Positions 1 through 8,548 of a stretch of DNA of 64,000 nucleotides are shown here, piece by piece. The notes below the pieces were generated by a model, which was given only the letters and a program-made list of their open reading frames with translations, was not told the origin of the DNA and did not search any database. The position numbers and the translations under genes were made by a program. How positions within the stretch are numbered: the stretch's first letter is position 1; the number at the start of each line of letters is the position of its first letter. The stretch comes from Parabacteroides distasonis ATCC 8503 (GTDB lineage Bacteria > Bacteroidota > Bacteroidia > Bacteroidales > Tannerellaceae): contig NC_009615.1 of the NCBI RefSeq assembly GCF_000012845.1, positions 1,759,501 through 1,823,500 on the forward strand, in the 5' to 3' direction.

Positions 1-1152
1 ACTGGTAGGCCACCAAGAGGGCTTCTGTTTCGAACCAAAACGGCCGCAATCCATACAACGTTTCAGCGCATACGTATTACTCTCCGCATTCATCGGATTA
101 TAGGAAACATATCCGTAATCCGGATTATTATCATATTCCGATCCCTGTACGATCGTGCTTGCGCAGCCCGTAACCTCGGCCTCATATACCTTCTCTATCT
201 CCGGAAAGAAACGCTTGAGGCGAGTCACTGTCGCTACTTCCACGAAACCGATCACCGGAACCTCCGGGTCCGTCACGCAACGGATATTCCCTTTCATCTC
301 CGAAGGAATAGGGGCAAACAAGCTACCAGACTCCTCTATGTTCTTCTGCAAATTAAAATAGTAGTCGTAAGCCTCCCGGTGCAACGCATATTGTTCCACC
401 TCCGCATGATACAACATCGAGAAACGGCGATCGCTGGGATGATACGAGGCGATACTTTTGTTAGCGATCACGTTCTGCGTCAGCCTATCGGAACTGCCTA
501 GGGAGATCACCTTCGAGCTGTCCTTCCCCCAGCAATAATACCAATTATTCGATGTAAGTAAATCATATATTACGACCGTATTACCCATTTTCTCGGCGGC
601 CATGAAGATCTCCGCCTTCACCTCCCAATTCTCCTTATACATCCAGCGGAAATAAGAGGATCGATCCGGGGCATTATGCGTAGACACACAGAGACGGACC
701 TCCTCTCCCGGCCCCTTCTTCAGCAAGGAGAGAGAGTCGATCGGAGGCGTTATCTCCGGTCCCAGATAGTCCGACTCATACTCCAGCCCATCCAGCGAGA
801 TATGTAGCCGGTACCGGCTACCCGGGTCCAGCTCTCCCATATCCACCTTATACTCTCCCTTCCCGGAAGAATTAGCGCAAGTGAAAACAGCTCCATCCTC
901 ACGCTCCACCACCACCTTGGCGTTATTCACGAACTCATCCTCCGTGAAATCGTCGGTCAGGCCCACGCTTCTCCGGAGCTTTATCGTAGTCTCGCCATTC
1001 GTGATGATACCATCCACGACCAACAAATCCCGTACCTGCTCCAAGCCCTTCGGCTCGTAATCCGTGACACAGGCGGACAATAACAACAGCAAAGCCCCCA
1101 GCCACCAATGAAAGCCTTTTATAGAATCTTTTATCTTCGCTTCTTTCCTCAT
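1..1152 (-). CDS. DUF4249 family lipoprotein (C-terminus beyond window)
   Basis: The minus-strand frame is open from the ATG at 1152 to the window edge, giving 384 codons. The N-terminus is a lipoprotein signal: basic MRKEAK, a hydrophobic stretch of leucines, then the lipobox LLSAC. The sequence that follows (VTDYEP..., then ..LVVDGIITN) has the shape of the DUF4249 family, surface lipoproteins encoded next to TonB-dependent receptors in Bacteroidetes. It starts 12 bases after the stop of the receptor gene, so it is probably the last gene of that operon and the receptor's partner. The substrate is unknown. The protein is truncated by the window, so its length cannot be compared with the family. 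Confidence 0.8.
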   Translation of the reverse strand, partial: MRKEAKIKDSIKGFHWWLGALLLLLSACVTDYEPKGLEQVRDLLVVDGIITNGETTIKLRRSVGLTDDFTEDEFVNNAKVVVEREDGAVFTCANSSGKGEYKVDMGELDPGSRYRLHISLDGLEYESDYLGPEITPPIDSLSLLKKGPGEEVRLCVSTHNAPDRSSYFRWMYKENWEVKAEIFMAAEKMGNTVVIYDLLTSNNWYYCWGKDSSKVISLGSSDRLTQNVIANKSIASYHPSDRRFSMLYHAEVEQYALHREAYDYYFNLQKNIEESGSLFAPIPSEMKGNIRCVTDPEVPVIGFVEVATVTRLKRFFPEIEKVYEAEVTGCASTIVQGSEYDNNPDYGYVSYNPMNAESNTYALKRCMDCGRFGSKQKPSWWPTS

Positions 1153-1164
1153 CTCAACTCCCCC

Positions 1165-3918
1165 CTAAAATTTAATATTATAAGAGACAAACGGGATAGG
1201 CACCCCGAATATCGCCATCTTATATCCCTTTAATTTCCCGTTCTCCGATATATAATACACCGAGTAGGCGTTCTTTCGCCCCGTCAGGTTATAGACCCCG
1301 AAAGAGATCGTGCTATGCGTGAGCAACGTCAGGTGGTGGCTCGGCTCGATGTTGAACGAGGCGTCCATCCGGAAAAAGTCCGGGATGCGGTATTGATTAC
1401 GGTCCGAATAGTAGACAAACTCACCGCCCCCGTAATGATATTTGGAGACCGGCAAGGTGATCGGCCGTCCCGTGCTATAGTCGCAATTCAGCGAGAAGCT
1501 GAAACGATGCGTGAACTTATAGTTGCCCACGAACTTCAGGTCGTGCGGCTTATCGAAGTCGGCGGCGTACCAATCCCCCTTGTTCACGGGATTCACGATC
1601 ATCGGGTCGTTCTGCCGCAGTTGCGTGCGAGAGTAGGTATAGCTTACCCAGCCGTTCAACTTCCCTTGCGTTTTCTTCACCATCAGCTCCACGCCATAGG
1701 CACGCCCCTCGGTCCTCAGCACGTCCGTCTCGATGTGGTGGTTCATCAGCAGCTCGGCGCCGTTCCGGTAATCCAGGTAATCCTTCATCGTCTTGTAATA
1801 TCCCTCCAAGGAGACCTCGATTGTATTGCTCAAGAAATTCCGGTATAGCCCGGCGGCCACTTGCATACCCGTCTGCGGCTTGATGTTAGCGTCGCTCAAC
1901 TTCCACGTATCCGTGGGCGACATGATGGTCGTGTTGGATAGCTTATGGATATTCTGCCGCATCGTATTAAAGCCGGCCTTCACGGAGAAGTCCTCGGTAA
2001 AGGCGTAGCGGGCGGATATGCGGAACTCGGGCCCGTGGTAGGTCTTGAACGCCCCGGTCTTATCCACCGTGCCCGTCACGGTAGCCAAGGAAGGCAGCTG
2101 GTCGTCGGCATAGAGATTATAGGTACGGGGCCCCAATACGTTAAATATGGAATAACGGACTCCCACGTTCAAGGAGAGTTGGGAGGTGATATCCCAACGA
2201 TCGCCCACATAGATAGCGGACTCCACCGCTTTCTCCTTCTCCATCCGGTCCTCCTTCACCAACGACTCCCCACCATAGGGAAGGTATTTCCCCGGCTCCA
2301 AGCCGTAGAACAACGAGCTGGCGCCGAAATCCAGCGTATGCTTATCGCTCAGGTAATGCGTGAAGTCCATCTTCCCGTACATCTGGTCGATACGGAAAGC
2401 GAGGGAATAAGCGTTCACCGGGTTATCCGTATTACGGGTATTGTAGCCATAATGGTCGTAGCCGGCGGTGAGGACCCCCGTGAAACGATCCGAGAAGATA
2501 TGCCTCCATTTCACCGAGGCGTTGGCGTTCTCGTAGGCATATCGCTCATCCACGTTAAAGCGGAAACGGTCGTGGCTGTAGTAGCCATTCAGATAGAGGT
2601 TGTTCCGCTCGTCGAATTTATGGTTGATCGTGGCGTTCAGGTCGTAGAACCCGGCGTTGCCATCCTTATAGCCGCTCTTCTCGGGGAGTTTCTTCAAGAT
2701 CCAGTCCGAGTAAGTGGTACGTCCGCCCACGATAAAGGAGGTCTTCTCGGAGAAGAGAGGCCCCTCCAAGGTAAGGCGGCTGGTCAGCAAGCCGATGCTC
2801 GCCGATCCCTTGAACTCCTTCTTGTTACCCTCCCGGCTGTTGATGTCGAGCACGGAGGAGATACGTCCGCCATACTTGGCGGGGATGCTGCTCTTGTACA
2901 GCTCCATGTCCTTCACCACGTCGGGGTTGAAGACGGAGAAGAAGCCGAACAGGTGGGTCGGGTTATAGACCGTCCCGTCGTTGAAGAGGATTAAGTTCTG
3001 GTCCGTCGCCCCGCCCCTCACGTTAAAGCCGCTAGAGGCCTCGCCCACCGCCTTCACGCCGGGGAGCGACATGACTACCTTCATGATATCCACCTCGCCG
3101 AACGCCATCGGGATATTCTTTATATCCTTCACCTTCAGGCGTTCCACGCCCATCGTCGTATTCCGCACGTTGGCGATCTTCTCGGAGGAGATCGTGACCT
3201 CCTTCAAGGTGTAGACCTGTTCCTCCAGCTCGATATCCAGCTTGCCGTCGGAATGGAGCATGATCTGCCGCCGGGTGTCCTTCATGCCCATGCCTTGTAT
3301 GTACAGCTCGTGTCGTCCGGGAGGGAGGCGCAGCGTATAATAGCCGTAAGCGTCGGTAGTAGCCCCGATCATCGGGTCCTTCACGAACACGGCCACGCCC
3401 ACCATCGGCTCGCCGGTCTTGAAATCGCTGATATTGCCGGTCACCGTGACCCGGTCCGCCGCCTTGCCCGAGGCGTCGCCGATCTCGTAGACCTTGTTCT
3501 CCGAGGTAGCCTTCTGCTGCTTCCGGCCCGCCATCAGGGAGATACCGGAGCCTTCCTCGTCGCCATCGCCCTCTCTCCGCTTCTCCCGCAGGAAGAAGTT
3601 CTCGGGCAGGGAGGTCATCAAGGTGTTATCTCTCAACACAAAGAAGGCGCCGCCATACGAGGATACTTGGAAGGGAGTTCCCTCCAACGCACGCCGCAAC
3701 GCCACCAAGGGCTCTTCCTTCTCACTGTGTACGCTAACGACCATGGAGTCCGTCTCCAAGGGTTGCCGGTAGACGGGCTGTCCGGTCTGCCGCTCGATAG
3801 CGTCGAACACGACATTTAAGGTTACTTGCCGGAAATCCAGATCGACCGTCCGCTGCGCCCTCGCCGTCCAACCGGACAGCAGGCACATTACCATACCGAT
3901 ATATAGGCTCTTTCTCAT
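1165..3918 (-). CDS. TonB-dependent outer membrane receptor with STN and CarboxypepD_reg-like domains
   Basis: A 917-residue receptor. The signal peptide ends near residue 21 (TARAQ). Residues 25-95 form an STN (secretin/TonB short N-terminal) domain (VDLDFRQVTLNVVFDAIE). A carboxypeptidase-regulatory-like domain covers about 155-240 (VTGNISDFKTGEPMVGVAVF). The plug includes VRGGATDQNLILFNDG and is followed by a 22-strand-type barrel ending in aromatic ...VSYNIKF. An STN domain often implies signalling through an anti-sigma factor, but no sigma/anti-sigma pair is visible here. It overlaps the upstream gene by 4 bases and is followed by the DUF4249 gene, so all three are probably one operon. 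The ligand is unknown. Confidence 0.9.
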   Translation of the reverse strand: MRKSLYIGMVMCLLSGWTARAQRTVDLDFRQVTLNVVFDAIERQTGQPVYRQPLETDSMVVSVHSEKEEPLVALRRALEGTPFQVSSYGGAFFVLRDNTLMTSLPENFFLREKRREGDGDEEGSGISLMAGRKQQKATSENKVYEIGDASGKAADRVTVTGNISDFKTGEPMVGVAVFVKDPMIGATTDAYGYYTLRLPPGRHELYIQGMGMKDTRRQIMLHSDGKLDIELEEQVYTLKEVTISSEKIANVRNTTMGVERLKVKDIKNIPMAFGEVDIMKVVMSLPGVKAVGEASSGFNVRGGATDQNLILFNDGTVYNPTHLFGFFSVFNPDVVKDMELYKSSIPAKYGGRISSVLDINSREGNKKEFKGSASIGLLTSRLTLEGPLFSEKTSFIVGGRTTYSDWILKKLPEKSGYKDGNAGFYDLNATINHKFDERNNLYLNGYYSHDRFRFNVDERYAYENANASVKWRHIFSDRFTGVLTAGYDHYGYNTRNTDNPVNAYSLAFRIDQMYGKMDFTHYLSDKHTLDFGASSLFYGLEPGKYLPYGGESLVKEDRMEKEKAVESAIYVGDRWDITSQLSLNVGVRYSIFNVLGPRTYNLYADDQLPSLATVTGTVDKTGAFKTYHGPEFRISARYAFTEDFSVKAGFNTMRQNIHKLSNTTIMSPTDTWKLSDANIKPQTGMQVAAGLYRNFLSNTIEVSLEGYYKTMKDYLDYRNGAELLMNHHIETDVLRTEGRAYGVELMVKKTQGKLNGWVSYTYSRTQLRQNDPMIVNPVNKGDWYAADFDKPHDLKFVGNYKFTHRFSFSLNCDYSTGRPITLPVSKYHYGGGEFVYYSDRNQYRIPDFFRMDASFNIEPSHHLTLLTHSTISFGVYNLTGRKNAYSVYYISENGKLKGYKMAIFGVPIPFVSYNIKF

Positions 3919-4607
3919 GGGATCTCGTTTAACTGTTCATACTGTCTCACCACGGCTACGATGGCTTCCTCGGGAGCGTGCTTGAAATCCAGCTTTCGCC
4001 GCTTGATATACCGGGCCAGCTCTTTTTTCTTGGACTTGAGGACCTTCAACACGGAGCCTTTGCTCCTCACGGTATAGTAAACACCCTCCTTCCGGATATA
4101 ATATTTTACGGACTGATCGAAGGATTCATCGACCTGCATATCTTTTATCGTCTTAGATAATATACAAGACCATTTCCCCAGCACGGTACACTTCCCTTCA
4201 TGCAACCGTAGGTAATAGCCTTCCGGCAGGTTACCCGACCGCTCGTCCGGATACCTGTAGAAGATATCGTACCCATGAAACTCAGCGTAGTCTACCCGAT
4301 CGCTCGGCAAGACGATATTATAGCGATTGTCCGGAGAGAGCAGTAATAACTCATTCTTGTACAGGTCTAAGCGCATTTTCACGCCCTTGTAAAGAATACC
4401 TTCGAAGCTAAGATCCCCGGGTACGTATTTCTCGCTCTTCAAATAGGGGTGATTTCTTATCGAGGTGGGATATTTTAATTGCTCCTTCCCATGGTAAATC
4501 ACGGATTGGCCGGCGGCGGAAGAGACATAGTCATCCACCGCATCTTGTGCCCTAGCCGTAACGATAGCCAACGCGCATACGCATAAAAACCCCAGAAGCT
4601 TTCTCAT
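3915..4607 (-). CDS. Secreted protein of unknown function, first gene of the receptor operon
   Basis: About 230 residues starting at MRKLLGFLCVCALAIV. A longer frame reaches 4658, but the start at 4607 gives a clean signal peptide (cleavage near TARAQ) and lies just after a promoter-like TACATTTG on the minus strand (4633-4640). The mature part is rich in Tyr, Lys and Asp, has no membrane segment and no motif I recognise. Its C-terminus (KKKELARYIKRRKLDFKHAPEEAI) is basic and looks helical. The stop overlaps the start of the TonB receptor by 4 bases, which points to translational coupling. A periplasmic accessory role is inferred only from this position. Confidence 0.75.
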   Translation of the reverse strand: MRKLLGFLCVCALAIVTARAQDAVDDYVSSAAGQSVIYHGKEQLKYPTSIRNHPYLKSEKYVPGDLSFEGILYKGVKMRLDLYKNELLLLSPDNRYNIVLPSDRVDYAEFHGYDIFYRYPDERSGNLPEGYYLRLHEGKCTVLGKWSCILSKTIKDMQVDESFDQSVKYYIRKEGVYYTVRSKGSVLKVLKSKKKELARYIKRRKLDFKHAPEEAIVAVVRQYEQLNEIP

Positions 4608-4632
4608 AAGATCCAGATTTAAAGTTTCATGC

Positions 4633-4658
4633 CAAATGTAAGCATATATATCCGACAA
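4633..4658 (-). promoter_or_regulatory. Bacteroidetes-type promoter for the receptor operon
   Basis: CAAATGTA at 4633-4640 reads TACATTTG on the minus strand and fits the TAnnTTTG -7 box. CAAA at 4655-4658 (TTTG on the minus strand) can serve as the -33 element. The box lies 26 bases before the start at 4607. Confidence 0.6.
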
Positions 4659-4694
4659 ACCAACAACTTCCGAGGAATTATCACGTGGATAATA

Positions 4695-4702
4695 TACCTT
4701 TG
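4695..4702 (+). promoter_or_regulatory. -7 box TACCTTTG ahead of the accessory cassette
   Basis: This matches TAnnTTTG and lies 32 bases before the ATG at 4734. It supports transcription of the small gene whose frame is broken in the following A-tract. Confidence 0.5.
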
Positions 4703-4770
4703 CGACGTTTTTAACTTTAACAATTAATCATATATGAAAAAAAATCAGTTTCCGGGAAGCGGAAACAAGC

Positions 4771-5115
4771 GTGAGAAAGCTGCTGGATAGTTTGGAAAAT
4801 GCCCAAAAGGCATGGGTGGACTTGAAAAAAGACGCAAAAGGGGCGCATAAGTTGTTTAAAGACTACCAGCCGGAGGAGGATCTGGTTAAACGGGAGAAGA
4901 TCATCTACACGGGCTCCGTGAAAGACTTCGTGCGGCTGACGCTGCCCATCCTCGATGACCAACGTTTCCGGGTGAACGGGCAGACGAACCGGGAAGCCAT
5001 GATACGGGCGCTGGACGAGGTGTTCGAGATACACCCCAACGGCTGCCCGGAGCCAAGGAGCTTCCGGAGCATCCTCTCGACGGCGCAGGAGGAATACGGG
5101 AAAGCGCATGAATAA
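4771..5115 (+). CDS. Small helical protein with a disrupted start (A8 tract)
   Basis: The open frame from GTG 4771 encodes 114 residues, charged and helical at the N-terminus (LLDSLENAQKAWVDLKKDAK), then a compact region with FVRLTLPILDD and ALDEVFEIHPNG. No family is recognised. A promoter and an ATG (4734) lie upstream, but the ATG is followed by eight A residues and is one base out of frame. Removing one A would join ATG to the main frame as MKKISFREAETSV..., about 126 residues, which looks like a natural N-terminus. As given, either GTG is used, or the ribosome or polymerase slips, or the gene is a frameshift mutant or sequencing error. It heads the VirE cassette. Confidence 0.65.
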   Translation: MRKLLDSLENAQKAWVDLKKDAKGAHKLFKDYQPEEDLVKREKIIYTGSVKDFVRLTLPILDDQRFRVNGQTNREAMIRALDEVFEIHPNGCPEPRSFRSILSTAQEEYGKAHE

Positions 5116-5151
5116 CAAGCTTCCCGTTTTTCACAACAAAAGTTAAAACTT

Positions 5152-5216
5152 GGGAGGCGTCCCAAAGCGCCTCCCTACCTTAGCGGCATCAAGCCAGAGA
5201 CACTGGCTCTTTTTTT
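5152..5216 (+). terminator. Two hairpins, the second an intrinsic terminator
   Basis: GGGAGGCG (5152-5159) pairs with CGCCTCCC (5168-5175). Then AGCCAG (5192-5197) pairs with CTGGCT (5203-5208) and is followed by C and seven T residues. The second is a good rho-independent terminator for the small gene, or an attenuator before the VirE-like gene. Confidence 0.7.
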
Positions 5217-5234
5217 ATCACTTAAAAATATAGT

Positions 5235-7391
5235 ATGATAAACACGTCATTATTCGCCCTTTTCGGACGATACAAAGGAGACGCCTCGCTAGCGGGCGTA
5301 CTGGAAAACATCCAAAGAGGAACGTACAAGCAGCTCATCGACGAGACGCGGGAGGCGCTAGCGTCGGGCGATAAGGAACTGGCCGCCAAGCTAAAGAAAA
5401 AACTGCCCGCTTTCACCCCACAGGCCACCTACTCCGGGAAACGCCTCGACCCTCACATCACCCGCTATAACCAATTGGTGGTACTCGACATCGACCACGT
5501 AGGGGAACGGGAGCTGGAGCGTATCACCCCGCTCGCCACGGAAGCGCCCTACACCGTGGCGTATTTCCGCAGTCCCAGCGGCGACGGGGCGAAACTCATC
5601 GCCTACGCCGCCACGGACGAGACCGCCACGCCGGGCAATCACCGGAGGGTCTACGAGGCCATGAGCCGTTGGTACGCCGCCCGGCTCGGCGTGGAGCTGG
5701 ATACCTCGGGCAGCGACATCGGGCGGCTTTGCTTCGTATCGGACGATCCCGCCCTATACTTCTCGCCTGCCTACCGCCCTTGGCTGGAGGGTACCGGCGA
5801 GCTACCGGAGGGCCTCGCCCCGCTACCCCTTACTTGGAAGGAGGAGGTTAGCGAGACGGCTCCCGGGGCGAAGGAAAGGAAGGTGGCATCGCCACTGGAG
5901 AAGGCACGCCGGACCGCCGAGCGGAAAGGCCTCTACGCCGAGGGCAACCGCAATAACTTCATCTTCGTCATGGCCGCACGGGCGAACCGGCTGGGCGTGA
6001 AGCGGGCCGAGATGGAGGCTTACGCCGCTACCGCCTTCGCCGACTTGCCGGCGGAGGAGCGCCTCGCCGCCATCGAGAGCGCCTACAGCCACGTGGAGGA
6101 GCACGCCGCCGAGACGAGCGCCGCCACCTCCCGGAAAAAGGGCGGGGGCCCGCTGGACGTGGTCGCCGTGGAGAATTATATATCCGAGCGTTTCCTCACC
6201 CGCAAGAACGGCGTGAGGGGGTACGTGGAGGTAGCCACGAAGAAAAAGCGGAACGGTCAAAAGCCGGTCTTCAAGCCGGTGACCGACTACTGGGTGAACT
6301 CGCTCTGGCGGAGTCTCCTGAAGGACGGCCACTACTGCTCGCATAACGACATCCGGGCCATACTGATGTCGGACTTCAGCGAGACGTTCCACCCTTTCCG
6401 CACGTATTTCGAGGGGCTGGCCCCGTGGGACGGGGTGACGGACTGGATCGGGCAGCTGGCCGATACCGTGGGCACCACCCGGCCCGCCTTCTGGCGGGAT
6501 TGCCTCAAGCGCTGGCTTATCGCGCAAGTGGCCGGCTCCATGGAGTTAGGCGTGGAAAACCATACCATCCTGCTACTGGCCGGCGGGCAGGGGCTGGGCA
6601 AGACCTCGTGGCTGCGGAACCTCGTGCCGCCCGAGCTGCGGGACTATCTTTTCACGGGCAATGTCAATCCGTATAGCAAGGGTTTCCCGCAGATGATGGT
6701 GGACTGCCTCTTGATCGTCATCGACGAGATGTCCGGCCAGAGCTACGCCGATCTGAACCGCCTCAAGGCGCTCACCTCCACAGGGGTCATCTACCTGCGC
6801 CGCCCGTACGGACACTATGCCGAGACGCAGATACGCCACGCCTCCTTCGCCGCCACGGTGAACGACTTGCAATCGCTGCCGGACGATAACGAGTCTCGCC
6901 GCTTCCTCTGCTTCGAGGCCACACGGATCGATTACCAGTCGCCCGTGCGACACGCCGACATCTACGCCCAAGCTCTCGCCCTCTTCCGCCGGGGCGAGAA
7001 ATACTGGTTCTCCGGCGAAGACATCCGGAAGATCAACGAGAACAACGAGACCTTCCGCCAGCGAAGCCCCGAGGAGGAATTGTTCTTCACCTATTTCCGC
7101 AAACCGGAGCGTTTTGACACGCCACAGTATCTTACGGCGAGCGATATTATGACGAAACTAAGTGTATTTACACGTATCACGCCGACACGTTCCAATATAG
7201 TTACGTTGAGCAAGGTGCTGAAAAAACACGGTTTTAAGCTCACGAAAACTAGAGGAAAACTACTGTTTGAGGTCGCCGAGATCACCTCGGAACAGGTAAA
7301 AGCCAATTTTTTGCGCCCTAGGCAAGAGGAAGAGGATAGAGCCCAAAAGGAGAATGATATCTTTAAAGGTCAAGAAGATAAGCCGGAATAA
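5235..7391 (+). CDS. VirE N-terminal/PrimPol-like primase fused to a VapE-type helicase
   Basis: 718 residues. The N-terminal 200 residues match the VirE_N (BT4734-like) domain and carry archaeo-eukaryotic primase-like motifs: LVVLDIDHVG (acidic D-x-D), RSPSGDGAKLIAY (basic S-x-x-G-x-G-x-K type) and GRLCFVSDDPALYF. The C-terminal half is a VapE-family P-loop ATPase with Walker A GGQGLGKTSW near residue 450, Walker B LLIVIDEMSG and a downstream RRPYGHYAETQ segment. The likely activity is priming and unwinding DNA for a mobile or cryptic replicon. The gene is markedly GC-rich up to about 7100 and AT-rich in its last 250 bases. It is followed by a nested inverted repeat. Confidence 0.85.
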   Translation: MINTSLFALFGRYKGDASLAGVLENIQRGTYKQLIDETREALASGDKELAAKLKKKLPAFTPQATYSGKRLDPHITRYNQLVVLDIDHVGERELERITPLATEAPYTVAYFRSPSGDGAKLIAYAATDETATPGNHRRVYEAMSRWYAARLGVELDTSGSDIGRLCFVSDDPALYFSPAYRPWLEGTGELPEGLAPLPLTWKEEVSETAPGAKERKVASPLEKARRTAERKGLYAEGNRNNFIFVMAARANRLGVKRAEMEAYAATAFADLPAEERLAAIESAYSHVEEHAAETSAATSRKKGGGPLDVVAVENYISERFLTRKNGVRGYVEVATKKKRNGQKPVFKPVTDYWVNSLWRSLLKDGHYCSHNDIRAILMSDFSETFHPFRTYFEGLAPWDGVTDWIGQLADTVGTTRPAFWRDCLKRWLIAQVAGSMELGVENHTILLLAGGQGLGKTSWLRNLVPPELRDYLFTGNVNPYSKGFPQMMVDCLLIVIDEMSGQSYADLNRLKALTSTGVIYLRRPYGHYAETQIRHASFAATVNDLQSLPDDNESRRFLCFEATRIDYQSPVRHADIYAQALALFRRGEKYWFSGEDIRKINENNETFRQRSPEEELFFTYFRKPERFDTPQYLTASDIMTKLSVFTRITPTRSNIVTLSKVLKKHGFKLTKTRGKLLFEVAEITSEQVKANFLRPRQEEEDRAQKENDIFKGQEDKPE

Positions 7392-7413
7392 AAACTGACT
7401 TTCTAAAATGAGC

Positions 7414-7557
7414 AGGGCGCAAAAGGCGCAAAAAACAGTGTCTGGAAAAACATTTTACAAAAAAATAAATATATATCACACTATAGCAGTGTGATGAAAA
7501 AATATATTTACAAGAAAAGTTTTATATAGGCACGTAAAGATGCGCCTTTTGCGCCCT
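7414..7557. repeat. Nested inverted repeat after the primase-helicase gene
   Basis: A perfect 17-bp arm AGGGCGCAAAAGGCGCA (7414-7430) is repeated inverted at 7541-7557. Each arm holds two GGCGCAAAA-like boxes. In the 110-bp AT-rich interior sits a second perfect dyad, ATCACACT/AGTGTGAT (7475-7482/7488-7495), flanked by A/T-rich complementary runs. This fits a replication start or a site bound by the adjacent primase, or simply a structured 3' end; no T-run terminator follows. Confidence 0.7.
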
Positions 7558-7560
7558 AAC

Positions 7561-7582
7561 CCCGGCACCGATATTCGCCGGG
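7561..7582. repeat. Short GC hairpin
   Basis: CCCGGC (7561-7566) pairs with GCCGGG (7577-7582) around a 10-base loop. It directly follows the nested inverted repeat. No T-run follows, so it is not a clear terminator. Confidence 0.4.
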
Positions 7583-7604
7583 ATTAAGAAACATGACCGG
7601 AAAA

Positions 7605-7670
7605 CCAATGAGATACGGATGCTAAGTCAATGGAACGCAAGACGGATTCCATTGACTTAGCGCCCCTATT
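7605..7670. repeat. 22-bp-period array (three units) containing a 15-bp inverted repeat
   Basis: Cores CCAATG, TCAATGG and CCATTG recur at 7605, 7627 and 7649, exactly 22 bases apart. The second and third cores also lie in a perfect 15-bp inverted repeat, GCTAAGTCAATGGAA (7621-7635) against 7647-7661, with an 11-base loop. It lies between the convergent VirE and DUF4248 genes. This is the weakest of the six arrays by unit identity. Confidence 0.55.
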
Positions 7671-7692
7671 CCACCCGGATACCATCCGGCTC

Positions 7693-7914
7693 TCACGGCT
7701 CGCCGAGCGACTCGATGATGGCCCGTACCATGGCGGGCGAATAGACCCGCTCGCCCTCGTGATAACCCAGCGAGAGGAGGCGACCGGGCAGGCCGGGATA
7801 GATCGTTATCCAATGTTGCAGCTTGCGGTGGGCCGAGCGGGGATGCAGGTCGGGCAGGTAGACCTCGGCCAGCTCCATCCGCCCGTACGCTCGTATCTTG
7901 AATGTCGTTTCCAT
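7693..7914 (-). CDS. DUF4248 family small protein
   Basis: 73 residues, METTFKIRAYGRMELAEVYLPD..., matching the short DUF4248 family found next to HU-like genes in Bacteroides. The RAYGRMELAEVYLPDLHP region is the recognisable core; the rest is basic with Arg and His residues. Function is unknown; the size and charge allow DNA binding. It is divergent from the HU-like gene, with three 10-bp direct repeats between them. Confidence 0.75.
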   Translation of the reverse strand: METTFKIRAYGRMELAEVYLPDLHPRSAHRKLQHWITIYPGLPGRLLSLGYHEGERVYSPAMVRAIIESLGEP

Positions 7915-7968
7915 ATCCTAAAGATAGTGAATCTCCGGCATATATCCATCATTTCCCGGAGAAATAAT

Positions 7969-7998
7969 TCACCCGAAATCACCCTAAGTCACCCAAAG
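7969..7998. repeat. Three 10-bp direct repeats TCACCCNAAG
   Basis: TCACCCGAAA, TCACCCTAAG and TCACCCAAAG follow one another without gaps. A 10-bp step places each on the same helix face. They lie between the DUF4248 start (7914) and the -7 box of the HU-like gene (8023-8030), a position suited to an operator. Confidence 0.65.
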
Positions 7999-8022
7999 CG
8001 ACAAAGCCCCCATGCCCTGCCG

Positions 8023-8030
8023 TATCTTTG
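8023..8030 (+). promoter_or_regulatory. -7 box TATCTTTG of the HU-like gene
   Basis: This matches TAnnTTTG and lies 26 bases before the ATG at 8056. It supports that start over the longer frame beginning at 7630. Confidence 0.6.
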
Positions 8031-8055
8031 TATCAACATTAAAAAACAACACATT

Positions 8056-8514
8056 ATGATCCGCTACAAGAAGTATCAAAACAAGAACGAGAAGAACGTG
8101 ACAACCTTCAACAAGTGGTACGCCCGTGCCGTATGCGAGGAGACGGTAGACATCGCCGCCTTGGCCGAGCACATGTCCACCCACAACACCCCCTTCTCCA
8201 CCGGCGCCATCCACGGCATGCTGAAGGACATGGTGAATTGTATCAAGGAGCTGCTGATGGACGGCAAGAACGTGAAGATAGACGACCTCGGCATCTTCAG
8301 CGTGGGCATCCGCTCGAAGGGGGCCGTCACGCCGGAGGATTTCTCCACGCAAGGCAATATCATCGGCGTACGCCTCCGTGCCCGTGCCACGGGCAACCTC
8401 TCCAGCGCCTCGCTCAAGCTGACGGCCAAGCTCCGTGAGTACACCGAGTACTCGAACGGAGAGGTGACCCCGGGAGGTGGCGGGGGCGATTCCGAGAGCC
8501 CGGACGAGATTTAG
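8056..8514 (+). CDS. HU/histone-like DNA-binding protein
   Basis: 152 residues from MIRYKKYQNKNEKN. The middle (GAIHGMLKDMVNCIKELLMDGKNVKIDDLG, then IFSVGIRSKGAV) follows the HU fold: a helical dimerisation part, then GxxxIDxLGxFxV and beta arms. The C-terminal tail is Gly- and acid-rich (GGGGGDSESPDE). This is the large HU-like family that accompanies DUF4248 and wall-hydrolase genes in Bacteroidetes. It probably binds DNA of the cassette or shapes the nucleoid locally. The open frame extends upstream to 7630, but the promoter and the signature N-terminus fix the start at 8056. Confidence 0.85.
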   Translation: MIRYKKYQNKNEKNVTTFNKWYARAVCEETVDIAALAEHMSTHNTPFSTGAIHGMLKDMVNCIKELLMDGKNVKIDDLGIFSVGIRSKGAVTPEDFSTQGNIIGVRLRARATGNLSSASLKLTAKLREYTEYSNGEVTPGGGGGDSESPDEI

Positions 8515-8519
8515 GGAAT

Positions 8520-8543
8520 TGAAAATTGAGAATTGAAAATTAA
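8520..8543. repeat. AATTGAAAATTGAG-type intergenic repeat
   Basis: AATTGAAAATTGAGAATTG and flanking copies fill the 34-base gap between the HU-like and glucosaminidase genes. The same wording, in either orientation, recurs at 39657-39682 and 51857-51932. Confidence 0.6.
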
Positions 8544-8548
8544 GTGGT

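Noticed and set aside
1315..3819. Long plus-strand frames opposite the TonB receptor
   Set aside because: They are shadows of the GC-rich receptor gene, with Val/Arg/His-rich nonsense composition and no domains.
5391..6971. Minus-strand frames opposite the VirE-like gene
   Set aside because: Shadows of a GC-rich coding region; no promoter or recognisable domain.
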